Source: Larkinella sp. C7 (lineage in GTDB: Bacteria > Bacteroidota > Bacteroidia > Cytophagales > Spirosomataceae). From it: a stretch of 64,000 bases of DNA. The notes under the pieces are model-generated. The model saw nothing but the letters and a program-made list of their open reading frames with translations, was not told the origin of the DNA and ran no database searches. The translations under genes and the position numbers were made by a program. The stretch is from the NCBI RefSeq assembly GCF_006149005.1, contig NZ_VBSL01000003.1, positions 612,955-676,954 on the forward strand, read 5' to 3'. Positions within the stretch are counted from its first letter, which is position 1. Each line of letters opens with the position of its first letter. Below, piece after piece: positions 24,153 to 33,413 of the stretch.

Positions 24153-27100
24153 ATGCGAAAACTGATCGTTGGTTTGCTCGTATGGGTTTGTTGTGGTGGG
24201 GTGAATGCCCAAACGGGCCGCTTCGGAAACGAATGGATTAATCACAGCCAGTCTTATTTCCGAATCCCGGTTACGGAAAGGGCTGTTTACCGACTGACAA
24301 CCTCCGATCTGGCAAAGGCCGGCATCCCGGTTGCGTCCGTTAACCCCACTACCCTGCAACTGTTCCGGCGCGGAATCGAGCAGGCGATCCTGGTTTCCGG
24401 CGAGTCAGATCAGAAACTCGACACGGCGGATTACCTCGAATTTGTAGGCGAAGGCAATGACGGTTTGCAGGATACTTTGCTGTACCGACCGATGAGCGCC
24501 CAGCCGCATCCGTACTACAGCATGTATTCCGACACGGCGGCTTATTTTTTGACCTGGCGCTCCGACGGAAAACCGGGCAAACGGGTTGTCACCACGCAGG
24601 AATCCCGACCCGCCGGTTTGCTGCCGGAATCGTATCACCTCGCTGAGCAACTGCTGGTGCTGAAAGATGAAATGTCTACCAATCCCAGTACGGGTCCGGT
24701 GCCCTTGATTACCCAGTATGAGGTGTATTTTGAAGCAGGGGAGGGCTGGACGGGGCCGATGCAACAGAAAAACAAACCGCATACGCAGCTTTTCAACCTC
24801 CCCGGCTGGGTCAGTTCGGCCGCCGAAAAACCGGAGCTGGAAGTGCTGCTGAACGGCCGGGACTCTTATCAACATCTGGTCGATTTCTCGGCCGGTGCGT
24901 CAGGCCGGGCGTTGGGGAGCCTGAAATTCAGTGGGTTTCAGCCGAGCCGGTTTTCAACACTGCTTCAATCCACGGATTTTACTGTAAAAAGTGATGCTTC
25001 GGCGGACCTGACGCTGACCACCGTGTCGCGCGGTTCGGCCGAATTTGATCGCTATTCCGTGAGTACCGTGCGGATTCGGTATCCGCAAATGATCAGCCTG
25101 AAAAATGGACCGCAGCAAGTGCTGCGGCTACTACCGAAAGCGGGCGGACGTTCTTACCTCGAACTGCCGGATGCCCCAGCCAGTACCGTCATCTATGACA
25201 TCACCGACCCGGGCGCGGCCCGACTCCTCACCGGCCCGCAGGAAGGTTCGACCCGGCAGGTAGTCGTTCCCAACACGACGTCTCCGCGTCAACTTCTGGT
25301 GACAACCCGGGTGGTAACGCCCGTTCGGTTGGAACGGGTGGTTTTTCGCAAATTTGATCCGGTTAAACCGAATTTCCTGATTGTTTCACACGAACTTCTG
25401 ATGAAACCGGTGGGCCAGGTGACGGACCCGGTACGGGCCTACGCAGCGTACCGGGCGACGGTGAAAGGCGGGCAGTACGATACGCTCGTGGTGACCATGA
25501 AGGAGTTGTTCAACCAGTTCAGCTTTGGCGAACGCACTCCGCTGGCCATTCGGCGGTTTGCCGATTATATGCTGACGGGCGGCCCCGGCAAGTTCCTGTT
25601 TTTGATAGGTCGCTCGTCGGTCTATTTTCCGTTCCGCAAGAATGCCAATCAGTATTACCTGGATCTGGTTCCGACCATCGGCAATGTTCCCGGTTCGGAT
25701 GTGCTGTTGACCGCCGGTTTGGCCGGTTTTCCGGAAAACGTGCCTGCTATGGCCACGGGACGGCTCAATACACTTTCGGCGCAGGAGGTGCTGAACTACG
25801 GAAACAAGGTGAAAGAGTTTGAAAGCAATGCGGCCAACGTGCCGTGGCGCAAGGAAGTTCTGCACCTGAGTGGAGGCCGTTCGCAGTCGGAACTGGCTGG
25901 TTTCAAGGCTATTCTGAACGATGCGAAGGCCCTCGTGCAGCAACCGTATTTAGGCTCGGAAGTCACCACGCGCTCCAAAACAACCGATGCCCCCGTCGAG
26001 CGCATCGACATCAGCGACAAGGTCAACAAAGGGGTTGCGATGATCACTTTTTTTGGCCATTCATCGCCCACCGTCGCCGACCTCGACATCGGGTATGCTT
26101 CCGATCCGGTGTATGGCTACAACAACAAGGGCCGGTATCCACTCATGTTTTTCAATGGATGCGGACTTGGGAATATTTTTTATGGGGGTAATGTGCTCAG
26201 TACCAATTGGCTGCTGACGCCGGACAAAGGAGCCATTGCCATTCTGGCGCACTGTTTCGAAGGATTTACCACGCCCCTCAACACGTTCACGCTGCAATTT
26301 TACAAGACGCTGTTTACGGACAGCACCTACTTCTCAAAACCGATTGGCGTTATTCACCAGGAAACCACCCGGCGGGTGTTGGCCACGACCAAAGATGCGC
26401 TGCAAATTGGCAATGCCAACCAGATGGTGTTGCAGGGTGACCCGGCTCTCCGGCTGTTTCCGTTGCCCAAAGCCGATTTTCAGGTGCAGTCTTCGGGGGT
26501 TTCCCGGACCGACAATGCCGCGGATTCCGTCCGTTTGCGGGTGGTTGTGGTCAATGCCGGACGCTATCACCCCCAGGAACGCCTGAGCCTGACGGTTCAG
26601 AAGCGACTGTCCGACGGTTCGGTTCGGTCGTATAAAACCGTTTCGAGAGCCGCAGTAGCTTTTCGGGATACGGTTTATTACAGTTTTCGGCCCGACCTGG
26701 ATGCCGATGGCCCAACGCAGCACGAACTGGCACTGGATGCTGGAAACCGGGTGGAGGAGTTAGACGAAACCAATAATGTGCTGGTGTTTACGGTTTCAAA
26801 ATCCGGTGATTCGTACGCGGTCGTTTTGCCCGATTCGAGCCAGCGTTTTCCGCCCGATCGCTTCAATCCGTTGCTGGATGTAACCATCGACGGAGCCCGG
26901 ATTGCCGATGGTGCGCTGGTTTCGCCCAATCCGGTTATTCAGGTTATGGTGCAGGATGAAGATCCGTACCGCATTCGCCGGGATACGCTCGGCATCGATT
27001 TGCTGCTGCGTAAACCCTGCGAAACATGCAGTTTTGAACGGGTGGTTCTTGGCAATTCCGACGTGAATTGGACCCCTGCCAGCGCTAATAACCGGTTTTT

Positions 27101-27512
27101 ACTCCACTACCGCCCGCAGAACCTGACCGAAGGCGTCTACACGTTGCGTGTTCAGGCCACCGATGTCAGCGGCAACAAAGCCGGGTTGAGTCCGTATGAA
27201 ATCAATTTTCGGGTAAAACTGGAGGAGGGTCTGTCGGTGATCCGGCCCGTACCCAATCCGTTTTGGGCGCATACCCGGTTTCAGTTTACGCTTACCGGGA
27301 AGGAACTGCCGGGCAACGGGCAGTTGGTCATTCGGAACCTGAACGGGCAAGTGGTTCGAACGCTCCGGCAACCGCTTCGCATCGGCGAAAATGGATTTTA
27401 CTGGGATGGCACGGATCAGGGTGGTGTGGCTTTGCCCAATGGTTTGTATGTTTTCCGGTTTATTCGGGACGATGGGCGGCACCTGACCGGGCGGGTGATG
27501 ATCAACCGGTAA
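24153..27512 (+). CDS. C25-family peptidase of the type IX secretion system (PorU2-like)
   Basis: A 1119-residue secreted protein. The signal peptide is MRKLIVGLLVWVCCGGVNAQ. The gingipain-type C25 catalytic domain has His near residue 636 (ITFFGHSSPTVADLDIG) and Cys near 670 (LMFFNGCGLGNIFYGG). A CARDB-like domain follows at about 790-890 (VVVNAGRYHPQERL; VEELDETNNVLVFTV). The C-terminus has a FlgD/T9SS sorting fold (VIRPVPNPFWAHTRFQFTL ... GLYVFRFIRDDGRHLTGRV). PorU-type enzymes cleave CTD signals and attach cargo to lipopolysaccharide; PorU2-like paralogues often carry extra domains. The start at 24153 is set by the signal peptide. It precedes the Wzi-type gene by 19 bases, suggesting an operon. 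Confidence 0.85.
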   Translation: MRKLIVGLLVWVCCGGVNAQTGRFGNEWINHSQSYFRIPVTERAVYRLTTSDLAKAGIPVASVNPTTLQLFRRGIEQAILVSGESDQKLDTADYLEFVGEGNDGLQDTLLYRPMSAQPHPYYSMYSDTAAYFLTWRSDGKPGKRVVTTQESRPAGLLPESYHLAEQLLVLKDEMSTNPSTGPVPLITQYEVYFEAGEGWTGPMQQKNKPHTQLFNLPGWVSSAAEKPELEVLLNGRDSYQHLVDFSAGASGRALGSLKFSGFQPSRFSTLLQSTDFTVKSDASADLTLTTVSRGSAEFDRYSVSTVRIRYPQMISLKNGPQQVLRLLPKAGGRSYLELPDAPASTVIYDITDPGAARLLTGPQEGSTRQVVVPNTTSPRQLLVTTRVVTPVRLERVVFRKFDPVKPNFLIVSHELLMKPVGQVTDPVRAYAAYRATVKGGQYDTLVVTMKELFNQFSFGERTPLAIRRFADYMLTGGPGKFLFLIGRSSVYFPFRKNANQYYLDLVPTIGNVPGSDVLLTAGLAGFPENVPAMATGRLNTLSAQEVLNYGNKVKEFESNAANVPWRKEVLHLSGGRSQSELAGFKAILNDAKALVQQPYLGSEVTTRSKTTDAPVERIDISDKVNKGVAMITFFGHSSPTVADLDIGYASDPVYGYNNKGRYPLMFFNGCGLGNIFYGGNVLSTNWLLTPDKGAIAILAHCFEGFTTPLNTFTLQFYKTLFTDSTYFSKPIGVIHQETTRRVLATTKDALQIGNANQMVLQGDPALRLFPLPKADFQVQSSGVSRTDNAADSVRLRVVVVNAGRYHPQERLSLTVQKRLSDGSVRSYKTVSRAAVAFRDTVYYSFRPDLDADGPTQHELALDAGNRVEELDETNNVLVFTVSKSGDSYAVVLPDSSQRFPPDRFNPLLDVTIDGARIADGALVSPNPVIQVMVQDEDPYRIRRDTLGIDLLLRKPCETCSFERVVLGNSDVNWTPASANNRFLLHYRPQNLTEGVYTLRVQATDVSGNKAGLSPYEINFRVKLEEGLSVIRPVPNPFWAHTRFQFTLTGKELPGNGQLVIRNLNGQVVRTLRQPLRIGENGFYWDGTDQGGVALPNGLYVFRFIRDDGRHLTGRVMINR

Positions 27513-27531
27513 TGCTTAACCTCAACAACCC

Positions 27532-29124
27532 ATGATCGACTTCATCAGAGCCTGCCGAATCCCTTTCCTGCTGATGCTGCCCGGTCTGGTCCCGTTCGAT
27601 GCGCGGGCGCAAACGGTAGACTCAACGGCGCGCGGAGCTACTGCCGAGATTTTTCGTCAGGATTTGGAAAAGAAAGAGCTTCGCTTGTTTGCCGAAACCG
27701 CTTTTTCGGCCAGCACCGCGCAGCAAACACCGTTCTGGCTGCGTACCAACCAGTATGGAACCGTGCCAACGACTTCGCCATTCGGAACTCTCCGGGCTGG
27801 AATTTCGGCCAACTATCTGCGCGACATTACCAAACCGGTTGACTTAATCAACAATAAACGAAAGTTGATTGGCTGGGGCTACGGGCTGGAAGTGGTGGGG
27901 AATGCAAGCCGGAAGTCGGCTGTTCTGATACCGGAAGCCTATGTGAAAGGGCGGCTCTGGGGGTTGGAATTACTGGTGGGGCGCCGGAAAGAAGTCGTTG
28001 GGCTGGCCGATTCAACGCTGGGAACGGGGCCTTACATCTGGTCCGGCAATGCGATGCCGATCCCTAAAATTCAGCTTTCCCTGGCGGACTATACGCCGAT
28101 TGGTTTTACCAGAGGAGTGGTTGCCTTTCGCGGTCTGTATGCGCACGGCTGGTTTGGCAACCAGGGAACTGTCACGCATTCCTATTTACACCAGAAAGCC
28201 TTGTATGGTCGGCTGGGAAAACCGGGCTGGCCGGTTCGGTTCTACGCTGGTTTCAACCATCAGGTGCAGTGGGCAGGCAGGAGCGAGGTAATTACCAATG
28301 AAAACCAGATCAAAAACGGGCGGTTTCCGACGGGTTTCAGGAATTACCTCAATGCCATAACGGGTACCTCGCTGGCTGCGCGGGGCGACAACATCGATAC
28401 CACGCTCTTCAGCAAAGCCGACCGCGGAAACCGCCTGGGCAATCACCTCGGGACGCTCGACATCGGGGTTGAAATCAACGCCAAACGGTTTTCCCTGCTA
28501 TTGTATCGCCAGAGTATTTACGACGACGGCTCGTTGTTTTACCTGACCAATGTTACGGACGGTTTGCACGGCATCCGGTTCAAAAATAACCGCCCGGCGA
28601 GCTACCGGTTTCAGATTCAGACCGTTCTGGTGGAGTTGCTCCACACCCAAAGCCAGGGGGGCGCCAAATTCGGGGATCTTGATAAGGAACGCGGTGCGGA
28701 CAATTACTTCAACCATTCACAATACATCGATGGCTGGTCGTATTGGGGGCATACCATCGGCACGCCGTTCATTCCGCCTACCGACCGTACCCGCTCCGGT
28801 TTGCCGCGCCCGCAAAGAGTTGAAAACTACTTTTTTAGCAACAACAACCGGGTGAAAGTTTTTCACTTGGGCGTGTCTGGTAACTGGTCGCAGCGGTATC
28901 TATTTCAGTTGAAATGCTCGGTGAGTCAGAATCTGGGTACCTACGGGCATCCGTTTCCTGCCACCATCGGGCAGTTTTCGTCCCTGCTGCTGCTGGGTTT
29001 CCCAGCTTTCGCGCATGGGATGCAAGCCAGGATGTCGGTTGCCCTCGACCACGGGGCATTGTATCCCAACAGCACCGGTTTTCAGTTTAGTCTCCGAAAA
29101 ACCTGGGACTTTTCCCGGCCCTGA
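27532..29124 (+). CDS. Capsule assembly Wzi family protein
   Basis: A 530-residue outer-membrane barrel with signal peptide (CRIPFLLMLPGLVPFDARAQ). Wzi-family stretches are present: TPFWLRTNQYGTVP near residue 65, VVGRRKEV-like 'LLVGRRKEVVGLADS', 'FRGLYAHGWFGN', and strands to a terminal aromatic motif (FSLRKTWDFSRP). Wzi anchors group 1 capsule at the cell surface. The adjacent long minus-strand polysaccharide locus supports this role. Its 3' end overlaps the convergent initiating transferase gene by 43 bases (29082-29124). Confidence 0.85.
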   Translation: MIDFIRACRIPFLLMLPGLVPFDARAQTVDSTARGATAEIFRQDLEKKELRLFAETAFSASTAQQTPFWLRTNQYGTVPTTSPFGTLRAGISANYLRDITKPVDLINNKRKLIGWGYGLEVVGNASRKSAVLIPEAYVKGRLWGLELLVGRRKEVVGLADSTLGTGPYIWSGNAMPIPKIQLSLADYTPIGFTRGVVAFRGLYAHGWFGNQGTVTHSYLHQKALYGRLGKPGWPVRFYAGFNHQVQWAGRSEVITNENQIKNGRFPTGFRNYLNAITGTSLAARGDNIDTTLFSKADRGNRLGNHLGTLDIGVEINAKRFSLLLYRQSIYDDGSLFYLTNVTDGLHGIRFKNNRPASYRFQIQTVLVELLHTQSQGGAKFGDLDKERGADNYFNHSQYIDGWSYWGHTIGTPFIPPTDRTRSGLPRPQRVENYFFSNNNRVKVFHLGVSGNWSQRYLFQLKCSVSQNLGTYGHPFPATIGQFSSLLLLGFPAFAHGMQARMSVALDHGALYPNSTGFQFSLRKTWDFSRP

Positions 29125-30095
29125 CCGGGTTTATGTCGCGTCGCTACCAACCGGTTTTTGACGACAATGTAAGCCAGCGTCAACGCCATCAGCAGGAAAA
29201 AACCGCCCCAAAACTGCATTTGAGCATCCCGGCGGGTGAGCCAGATCACATATCCATTGATGAATGCCTGCGTCAGAGCATACAGACCCGCAACCCGTAG
29301 GTGCGGCCACTGGAGCTGATGCACCAGTAACTGAAAAAGATGCCGTTTGTGGGGCTGAAAAATGTTTTCACCCTGCCATAAACGGTACAAAATGGTCATG
29401 ACGCTGTCGATGCCGTAGACCGTCAGCAGCAATGCGTAGGTTAACTGCCCGCTTTCGCGCATTAAACTGACGAGCAAAAAAATCACGATGAATGCCATCG
29501 ACACGCTGCCAACATCTCCTGCAAAACACAGAGCCTGTCGGCGGGCGTTGAAAAAAGCAAAAATGACGAGCCCGATGAGTGAAAATACAAGCAGCACCGA
29601 CCCGGTGAAAGGTATGTAAAACTGATTGATAACCAGCAGAGTCGCTATGGTGATGGCACTATAAAAAACCGTTATGCCGTTGATGCCATCCATAAAATTG
29701 TAGGCATTCAACACGCCACAGGCCAGGATGAGTCCGGGCACCATCCACCAGCTTAGTCCGGACCAGAGGCCGGTTTGTTCCAGCAACAGCCCCAGGCTGA
29801 TCAGTTGAATCAGAAACCGGATGCGGGTTGAAATGGAAGAGATGTCGTCCAGAAAACTGACCAGCGCCACCAGAGTCAGGCCCACAAAAAAGACCGGCGA
29901 TGCGAAATCCGTGACCACAAAAGCCAGAAAAGCCGCTAGCCAGAAAATGATGCCGCCACCCCGCACCGTCAGTTGGGTGTGCGAACTGCGGTGATTAGGC
30001 GTATCGACAATGTGGTAATGGGTGGCCAGACGAAGGTACAGCACTTCGGCTCCAAACAATAAGAGGGCTACGCCAGCGTAAACAATTCCATTCAT
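29082..30095 (-). CDS. WecA/MraY-family sugar-1-phosphate transferase (initiating)
   Basis: A 337-residue polytopic protein of the polyprenyl-phosphate N-acetylhexosamine-1-phosphate transferase family. Motifs in order are HYHIVDTPNHRSSHTQLTVR with GGGIIFW, LDDISSISTRIRFLIQL, NAYNFMDGINGI (catalytic Asp), FAGDVGSVSMAF and the cytoplasmic HKRHLFQLL loop. It would load the first sugar phosphate onto undecaprenyl phosphate to start repeat-unit synthesis. It is the last gene of the locus, translationally coupled to the upstream glycosyltransferase (ATGA overlap 30092-30095). Similarity is to WbpL-like enzymes that use QuiNAc/FucNAc donors (inference). Confidence 0.9.
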   Translation of the reverse strand: MNGIVYAGVALLLFGAEVLYLRLATHYHIVDTPNHRSSHTQLTVRGGGIIFWLAAFLAFVVTDFASPVFFVGLTLVALVSFLDDISSISTRIRFLIQLISLGLLLEQTGLWSGLSWWMVPGLILACGVLNAYNFMDGINGITVFYSAITIATLLVINQFYIPFTGSVLLVFSLIGLVIFAFFNARRQALCFAGDVGSVSMAFIVIFLLVSLMRESGQLTYALLLTVYGIDSVMTILYRLWQGENIFQPHKRHLFQLLVHQLQWPHLRVAGLYALTQAFINGYVIWLTRRDAQMQFWGGFFLLMALTLAYIVVKNRLVATRHKPGQGREKSQVFRRLN

Positions 30096-31228
30096 GATGC
30101 AGAGGGTGAAAGGACTAACTGGTACAGATTCAGTAGTTTAGGTTGTTCACTGGCCCAATTGTAGAATTTCTCCGCAGCTTGCCGTCCGCGCTTTCCCATT
30201 TCTTCCGCTTCCTGCGGATGATCGATCAGATACCGCAGGTGCAGGGCCAAGGCCTCCGGATCGGCTGGGTTCATGCAAAAACCGCACTGATTGCCTTCGA
30301 CGACGGGGCGATACAACGGAAAATTGGCGGTAATAACCGGTAGGCCAAGGGCCATGTATTCAAACATTTTGGTGGTATACGATTCCGTATAATCTCCGAT
30401 CGGCTTCAACAGCGCCAGTCCGGCCACCGCCCTGGAAACCTGGGCAAACGCTTTGGCCTGATCGGTGTAGCCGTAAAAAATCAGGTTGTCTTTCACAATG
30501 GAATAAGCCGGAAGGGCTTCCAGGTCCTGATCAGTGAAAGAACGATGTCCAAACAAGTGTACTCTAAAATGAGGATGCGTGGTTTTAACCAGGGCCAAAC
30601 CGTCCAGCAGGGTAACAATCGACCGTTCAAAACTCAGCCAGCCGATGTAAAAAAACTCGACCGGATCGGATGGCCGTCGATACGGCCGTCGGTAGGTATC
30701 GAGGAAAGACAACAGCGGATAATTGTAGATCACGGCGTGCGGTTTCGAGAGGTTGGTGTAGGTCGACAGGTAGCCATGCTCCGTAAAAATCAGGGAAAAA
30801 TGCCGACACGCCATCTGGTCAAAAAACGCAAAACCTCCTTTCAGAAACCAGCCCCGGTTGTGGCGTTTCAAATGGATTTTTTTGTGCAAATTCTCCTGAA
30901 CCTCGTAAATGACGCGGGTGCCCAGGACGCGGTATAGGTAGGCAAAAGGCAGAAATTCAGGCGAATAGACGTGAATCAGGGCCGGACGAAGCCAAATTGT
31001 TTTCCAGAAGATTAGTGGACAGGTAACCAAAAACCGCACGATGACGCGTTTGAAATAAGGCAACCTGATAAAATGTACCGCCGGGGCAACGGCCGGATCG
31101 GGATTGGGAATGGCGCAAAAAACATCGTAATGGTCGGCTAAAACGGGCAAATATTTATACATGATGCGCGGATCGTATGGAGGATGAGCCGTGCTGATGT
31201 GTAAAACCCGTGGTCGCTTTTGATTCAT
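30092..31228 (-). CDS. Glycosyltransferase (GT4-like, GT-B fold)
   Basis: A 378-residue soluble transferase. The N-terminal domain begins RPRVLHISTAHPPYDPRIMY, and the C-terminal donor-binding region has YTTKMFEYMALGLPVITANF and CGFCMNPADPEALALHLRYL, the usual E-x7-E pattern of GT4 enzymes. It adds a sugar to the lipid-linked repeat unit at the cytoplasmic face. It overlaps the initiating transferase by four bases and follows the SDR gene by 9 bases. Confidence 0.87.
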   Translation of the reverse strand: MNQKRPRVLHISTAHPPYDPRIMYKYLPVLADHYDVFCAIPNPDPAVAPAVHFIRLPYFKRVIVRFLVTCPLIFWKTIWLRPALIHVYSPEFLPFAYLYRVLGTRVIYEVQENLHKKIHLKRHNRGWFLKGGFAFFDQMACRHFSLIFTEHGYLSTYTNLSKPHAVIYNYPLLSFLDTYRRPYRRPSDPVEFFYIGWLSFERSIVTLLDGLALVKTTHPHFRVHLFGHRSFTDQDLEALPAYSIVKDNLIFYGYTDQAKAFAQVSRAVAGLALLKPIGDYTESYTTKMFEYMALGLPVITANFPLYRPVVEGNQCGFCMNPADPEALALHLRYLIDHPQEAEEMGKRGRQAAEKFYNWASEQPKLLNLYQLVLSPSAS

Positions 31229-31237
31229 ACCAAATGG

Positions 31238-32233
31238 TTAATAGGTCTGTTCCCGTTTATCAGCGGGTTGGACAAAGTTACGGTCAATGTCCGAATCCGG
31301 AGCGAAAAAAGAGAGGACCGAACGCGGTTGCCAGCCTAGTTTTTCCCGGGCCAACTGATCCGAAAAAGTGAGGGAGCCCGTCATTTTCTCTAAGGCAATT
31401 GAGTCGAAGGGAAACTTCCGCCCGATCATCCCGTTGATGCCATCGCCCAGTCGGGCCAAAATCCGGGCAAAACCGATTGGAACCGTCGGAATCCTTCGTG
31501 GGCCGATCTGCCGGGCCAGGGCGTCCCCCAATTCCCTGACGGACGGATGAATACCGTCCGTCAGGTTGTAGATTCCGCCGGTCTGGGCGGCTTTCGGAAT
31601 TATTCGGGCCACATCGTCGGCGCGCACCATACTTCGTCGGGCCGAACCGGCACCGATGTGGGCATAGCGCCCACGCCGAATGGCCTGCTCCATTTTTCCT
31701 AAATTACCGGGCGCTTCGGCACCGACAACCAAGGGCAATCGCAGAATGCAGCACCGGACGCCCTGCTGCGCGCACCAGGTTTGCACCACTTCCTCGGCCT
31801 GTATTTTGCTTTCGGCATACGGTGTTTTCCCGCTCAAAGCTACTTCTTCGCTTATCTTTTCCCCCGTCTCGCACCCATAGACCGCCACGGTACTGATGAG
31901 AACGAAGGCGTCGGGCCGGTTTTTCAACAGTTCAAGCGCTTGCAGCAACCGACGGGTGCCATCCCGGTTCACCTGGAAAAAAGCCTGGGATTCTTCCGTA
32001 CTGCGTGGTAGGCTGTGGGCTTTCCCGGCCGCGTGAACCACCAGGTTGATGGCATTTCCAGACAGGTCCGGTTGTTGGGTTGCCAGATCGGTGCGAATTG
32101 CGCCTTCGGTTCGTCCCAACGTTAAAACCCGGTATCCGGTTTCTGTCAAACTTCGGGCCAGGTATTTACCCAGAAATCCATTGTGTCCGGTCAGTAAGGC
32201 GGTCGGTGGCGTGGGGCTTGGATTGGCAGACAT
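31238..32233 (-). CDS. NAD-dependent epimerase/4-ketoreductase (extended SDR)
   Basis: A 331-residue short-chain dehydrogenase. The Rossmann motif TGHNGFLGKYLA is at about 15-26. The catalytic pair is in PYAESKIQAE (Tyr-x3-Lys), preceded by ISTVAVYG (Ser). The C-terminal substrate region is GIYNLTDGIHPSVREL. Position and sequence style resemble WbpV-like reductases that make UDP-QuiNAc/FucNAc-type donors next to a WbpL-like transferase; here too the initiating transferase is close by. Its only usable start lies 68 bases inside the upstream glycosyltransferase, an unusually long overlap. Confidence 0.82.
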   Translation of the reverse strand: MSANPSPTPPTALLTGHNGFLGKYLARSLTETGYRVLTLGRTEGAIRTDLATQQPDLSGNAINLVVHAAGKAHSLPRSTEESQAFFQVNRDGTRRLLQALELLKNRPDAFVLISTVAVYGCETGEKISEEVALSGKTPYAESKIQAEEVVQTWCAQQGVRCCILRLPLVVGAEAPGNLGKMEQAIRRGRYAHIGAGSARRSMVRADDVARIIPKAAQTGGIYNLTDGIHPSVRELGDALARQIGPRRIPTVPIGFARILARLGDGINGMIGRKFPFDSIALEKMTGSLTFSDQLAREKLGWQPRSVLSFFAPDSDIDRNFVQPADKREQTY

Positions 32234-33413
32234 TGGTTAAAGTGGTTAAATAGTCGGTCGCTAACTGGTTCTTGTCGAACAGACGCCGGGCGACGGCCGA
32301 TGCCCGCAGGCTCATGGCCGGACGCCAGGTGGGGTCGTCGGCCAATGAAATGAGTAATGCCGCGAGGGCTGCCGGATCATCCGAACTGAACGTGAAACCG
32401 CACTGGTGTTCTTCCAGAAAGGTTTTTATCCAGCCATCGGTGGTCTGAAGGACCGGTGTTCCGGCGGCCAGGGCTTCCATCAGTTTGTTTGGCGAAGAGG
32501 TGTCGAGCAGGGGCGCACGTTTGAGGGGAACAATGGCTAACCAGGCTTGCTGGACGTAGGCAACCAATTCATTTTTAGGCATTAAATCATAAATAAAGAA
32601 ATTGGGTAAGGCCTCCTGTTGCTGTTTTGCCAGAAGTTCCTGCTTCAGTTGTCCGTCACCAATGAGCAGCATCACGATGTCGGCTCGCTGACGCAAGGCT
32701 TTGGCGGTTTCGAACAGCAGGGTGGAATTATTGACGGCGCCGATGTTTCCCGTGTAAATGACGACTTTTTTACCAGACAACGACGCGGGTAACGGAACGT
32801 CGGCGATGGGTGTGCCGAAAAGATCCAGGTTGGTCGCGTTGGGGATGGAAATGCTGTGGTTGAAACCGTAGCGCCGGGCAATGTTCTGCTGAATACCGGG
32901 CGACAGGGCAACGATCAGGTGCGCGGCCCGGTAGCAGAGCCGCTCAAACCGGTATGCCAGTTTCTGGAGAACCGGATTGGACAACGCGCCCATCAGAATG
33001 GCCGTGTCGGGCCACAGATCCCGGGCTTCGAAAACCAGCTTCCGCCCCCGCAAATACCGGGCGACCAAACCGGGAATGCCCACGGTAATGGGACCGGAAG
33101 AAGCCACAACGACATCGGCGGGCAACGTCAGGGCATACCAGCTCGACCAGATTGAAAAGGCGAGGAAGGTCCAGATGCGCCGAAGCGGAGACTGTTTGTT
33201 ATCGATGCGGAGGTTCAGGATTTTCACCCGGATGCCGTCAATGATTTGTTCCTCGGTCCAGCGGCTGGTCTTCAAATCCGACTTCGCGTAAATGCTGGTG
33301 ACAACGGTGACCGAATGGCCTTTTTCCGTCCATTGTTTGGCAAAATCGTACACGCGGGTTCCCCAGGAACCCTTTGGCGTTGAGAAGTACTGATAAAAAT
33401 AGACAATTTTCAT
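32166..33413 (-). CDS. Glycosyltransferase (GT4, WbuB-like)
   Basis: A 415-residue GT-B transferase with N-terminus MKIVYFYQYFSTPKGSWGTR, EARDLWPDTAILMGALSNPV, then the donor domain VVIYTGNIGAVNNSTLLFET and DTSSPNKLMEALAAGTPVLQ. The EARDLWP motif is typical of WbuB/FucNAc transferases. It works on the undecaprenyl-linked repeat. It overlaps the heparinase-like gene by four bases upstream and the SDR gene by 68 bases downstream. Confidence 0.87.
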   Translation of the reverse strand: MKIVYFYQYFSTPKGSWGTRVYDFAKQWTEKGHSVTVVTSIYAKSDLKTSRWTEEQIIDGIRVKILNLRIDNKQSPLRRIWTFLAFSIWSSWYALTLPADVVVASSGPITVGIPGLVARYLRGRKLVFEARDLWPDTAILMGALSNPVLQKLAYRFERLCYRAAHLIVALSPGIQQNIARRYGFNHSISIPNATNLDLFGTPIADVPLPASLSGKKVVIYTGNIGAVNNSTLLFETAKALRQRADIVMLLIGDGQLKQELLAKQQQEALPNFFIYDLMPKNELVAYVQQAWLAIVPLKRAPLLDTSSPNKLMEALAAGTPVLQTTDGWIKTFLEEHQCGFTFSSDDPAALAALLISLADDPTWRPAMSLRASAVARRLFDKNQLATDYLTTLTNVCQSKPHATDRLTDRTQWISG

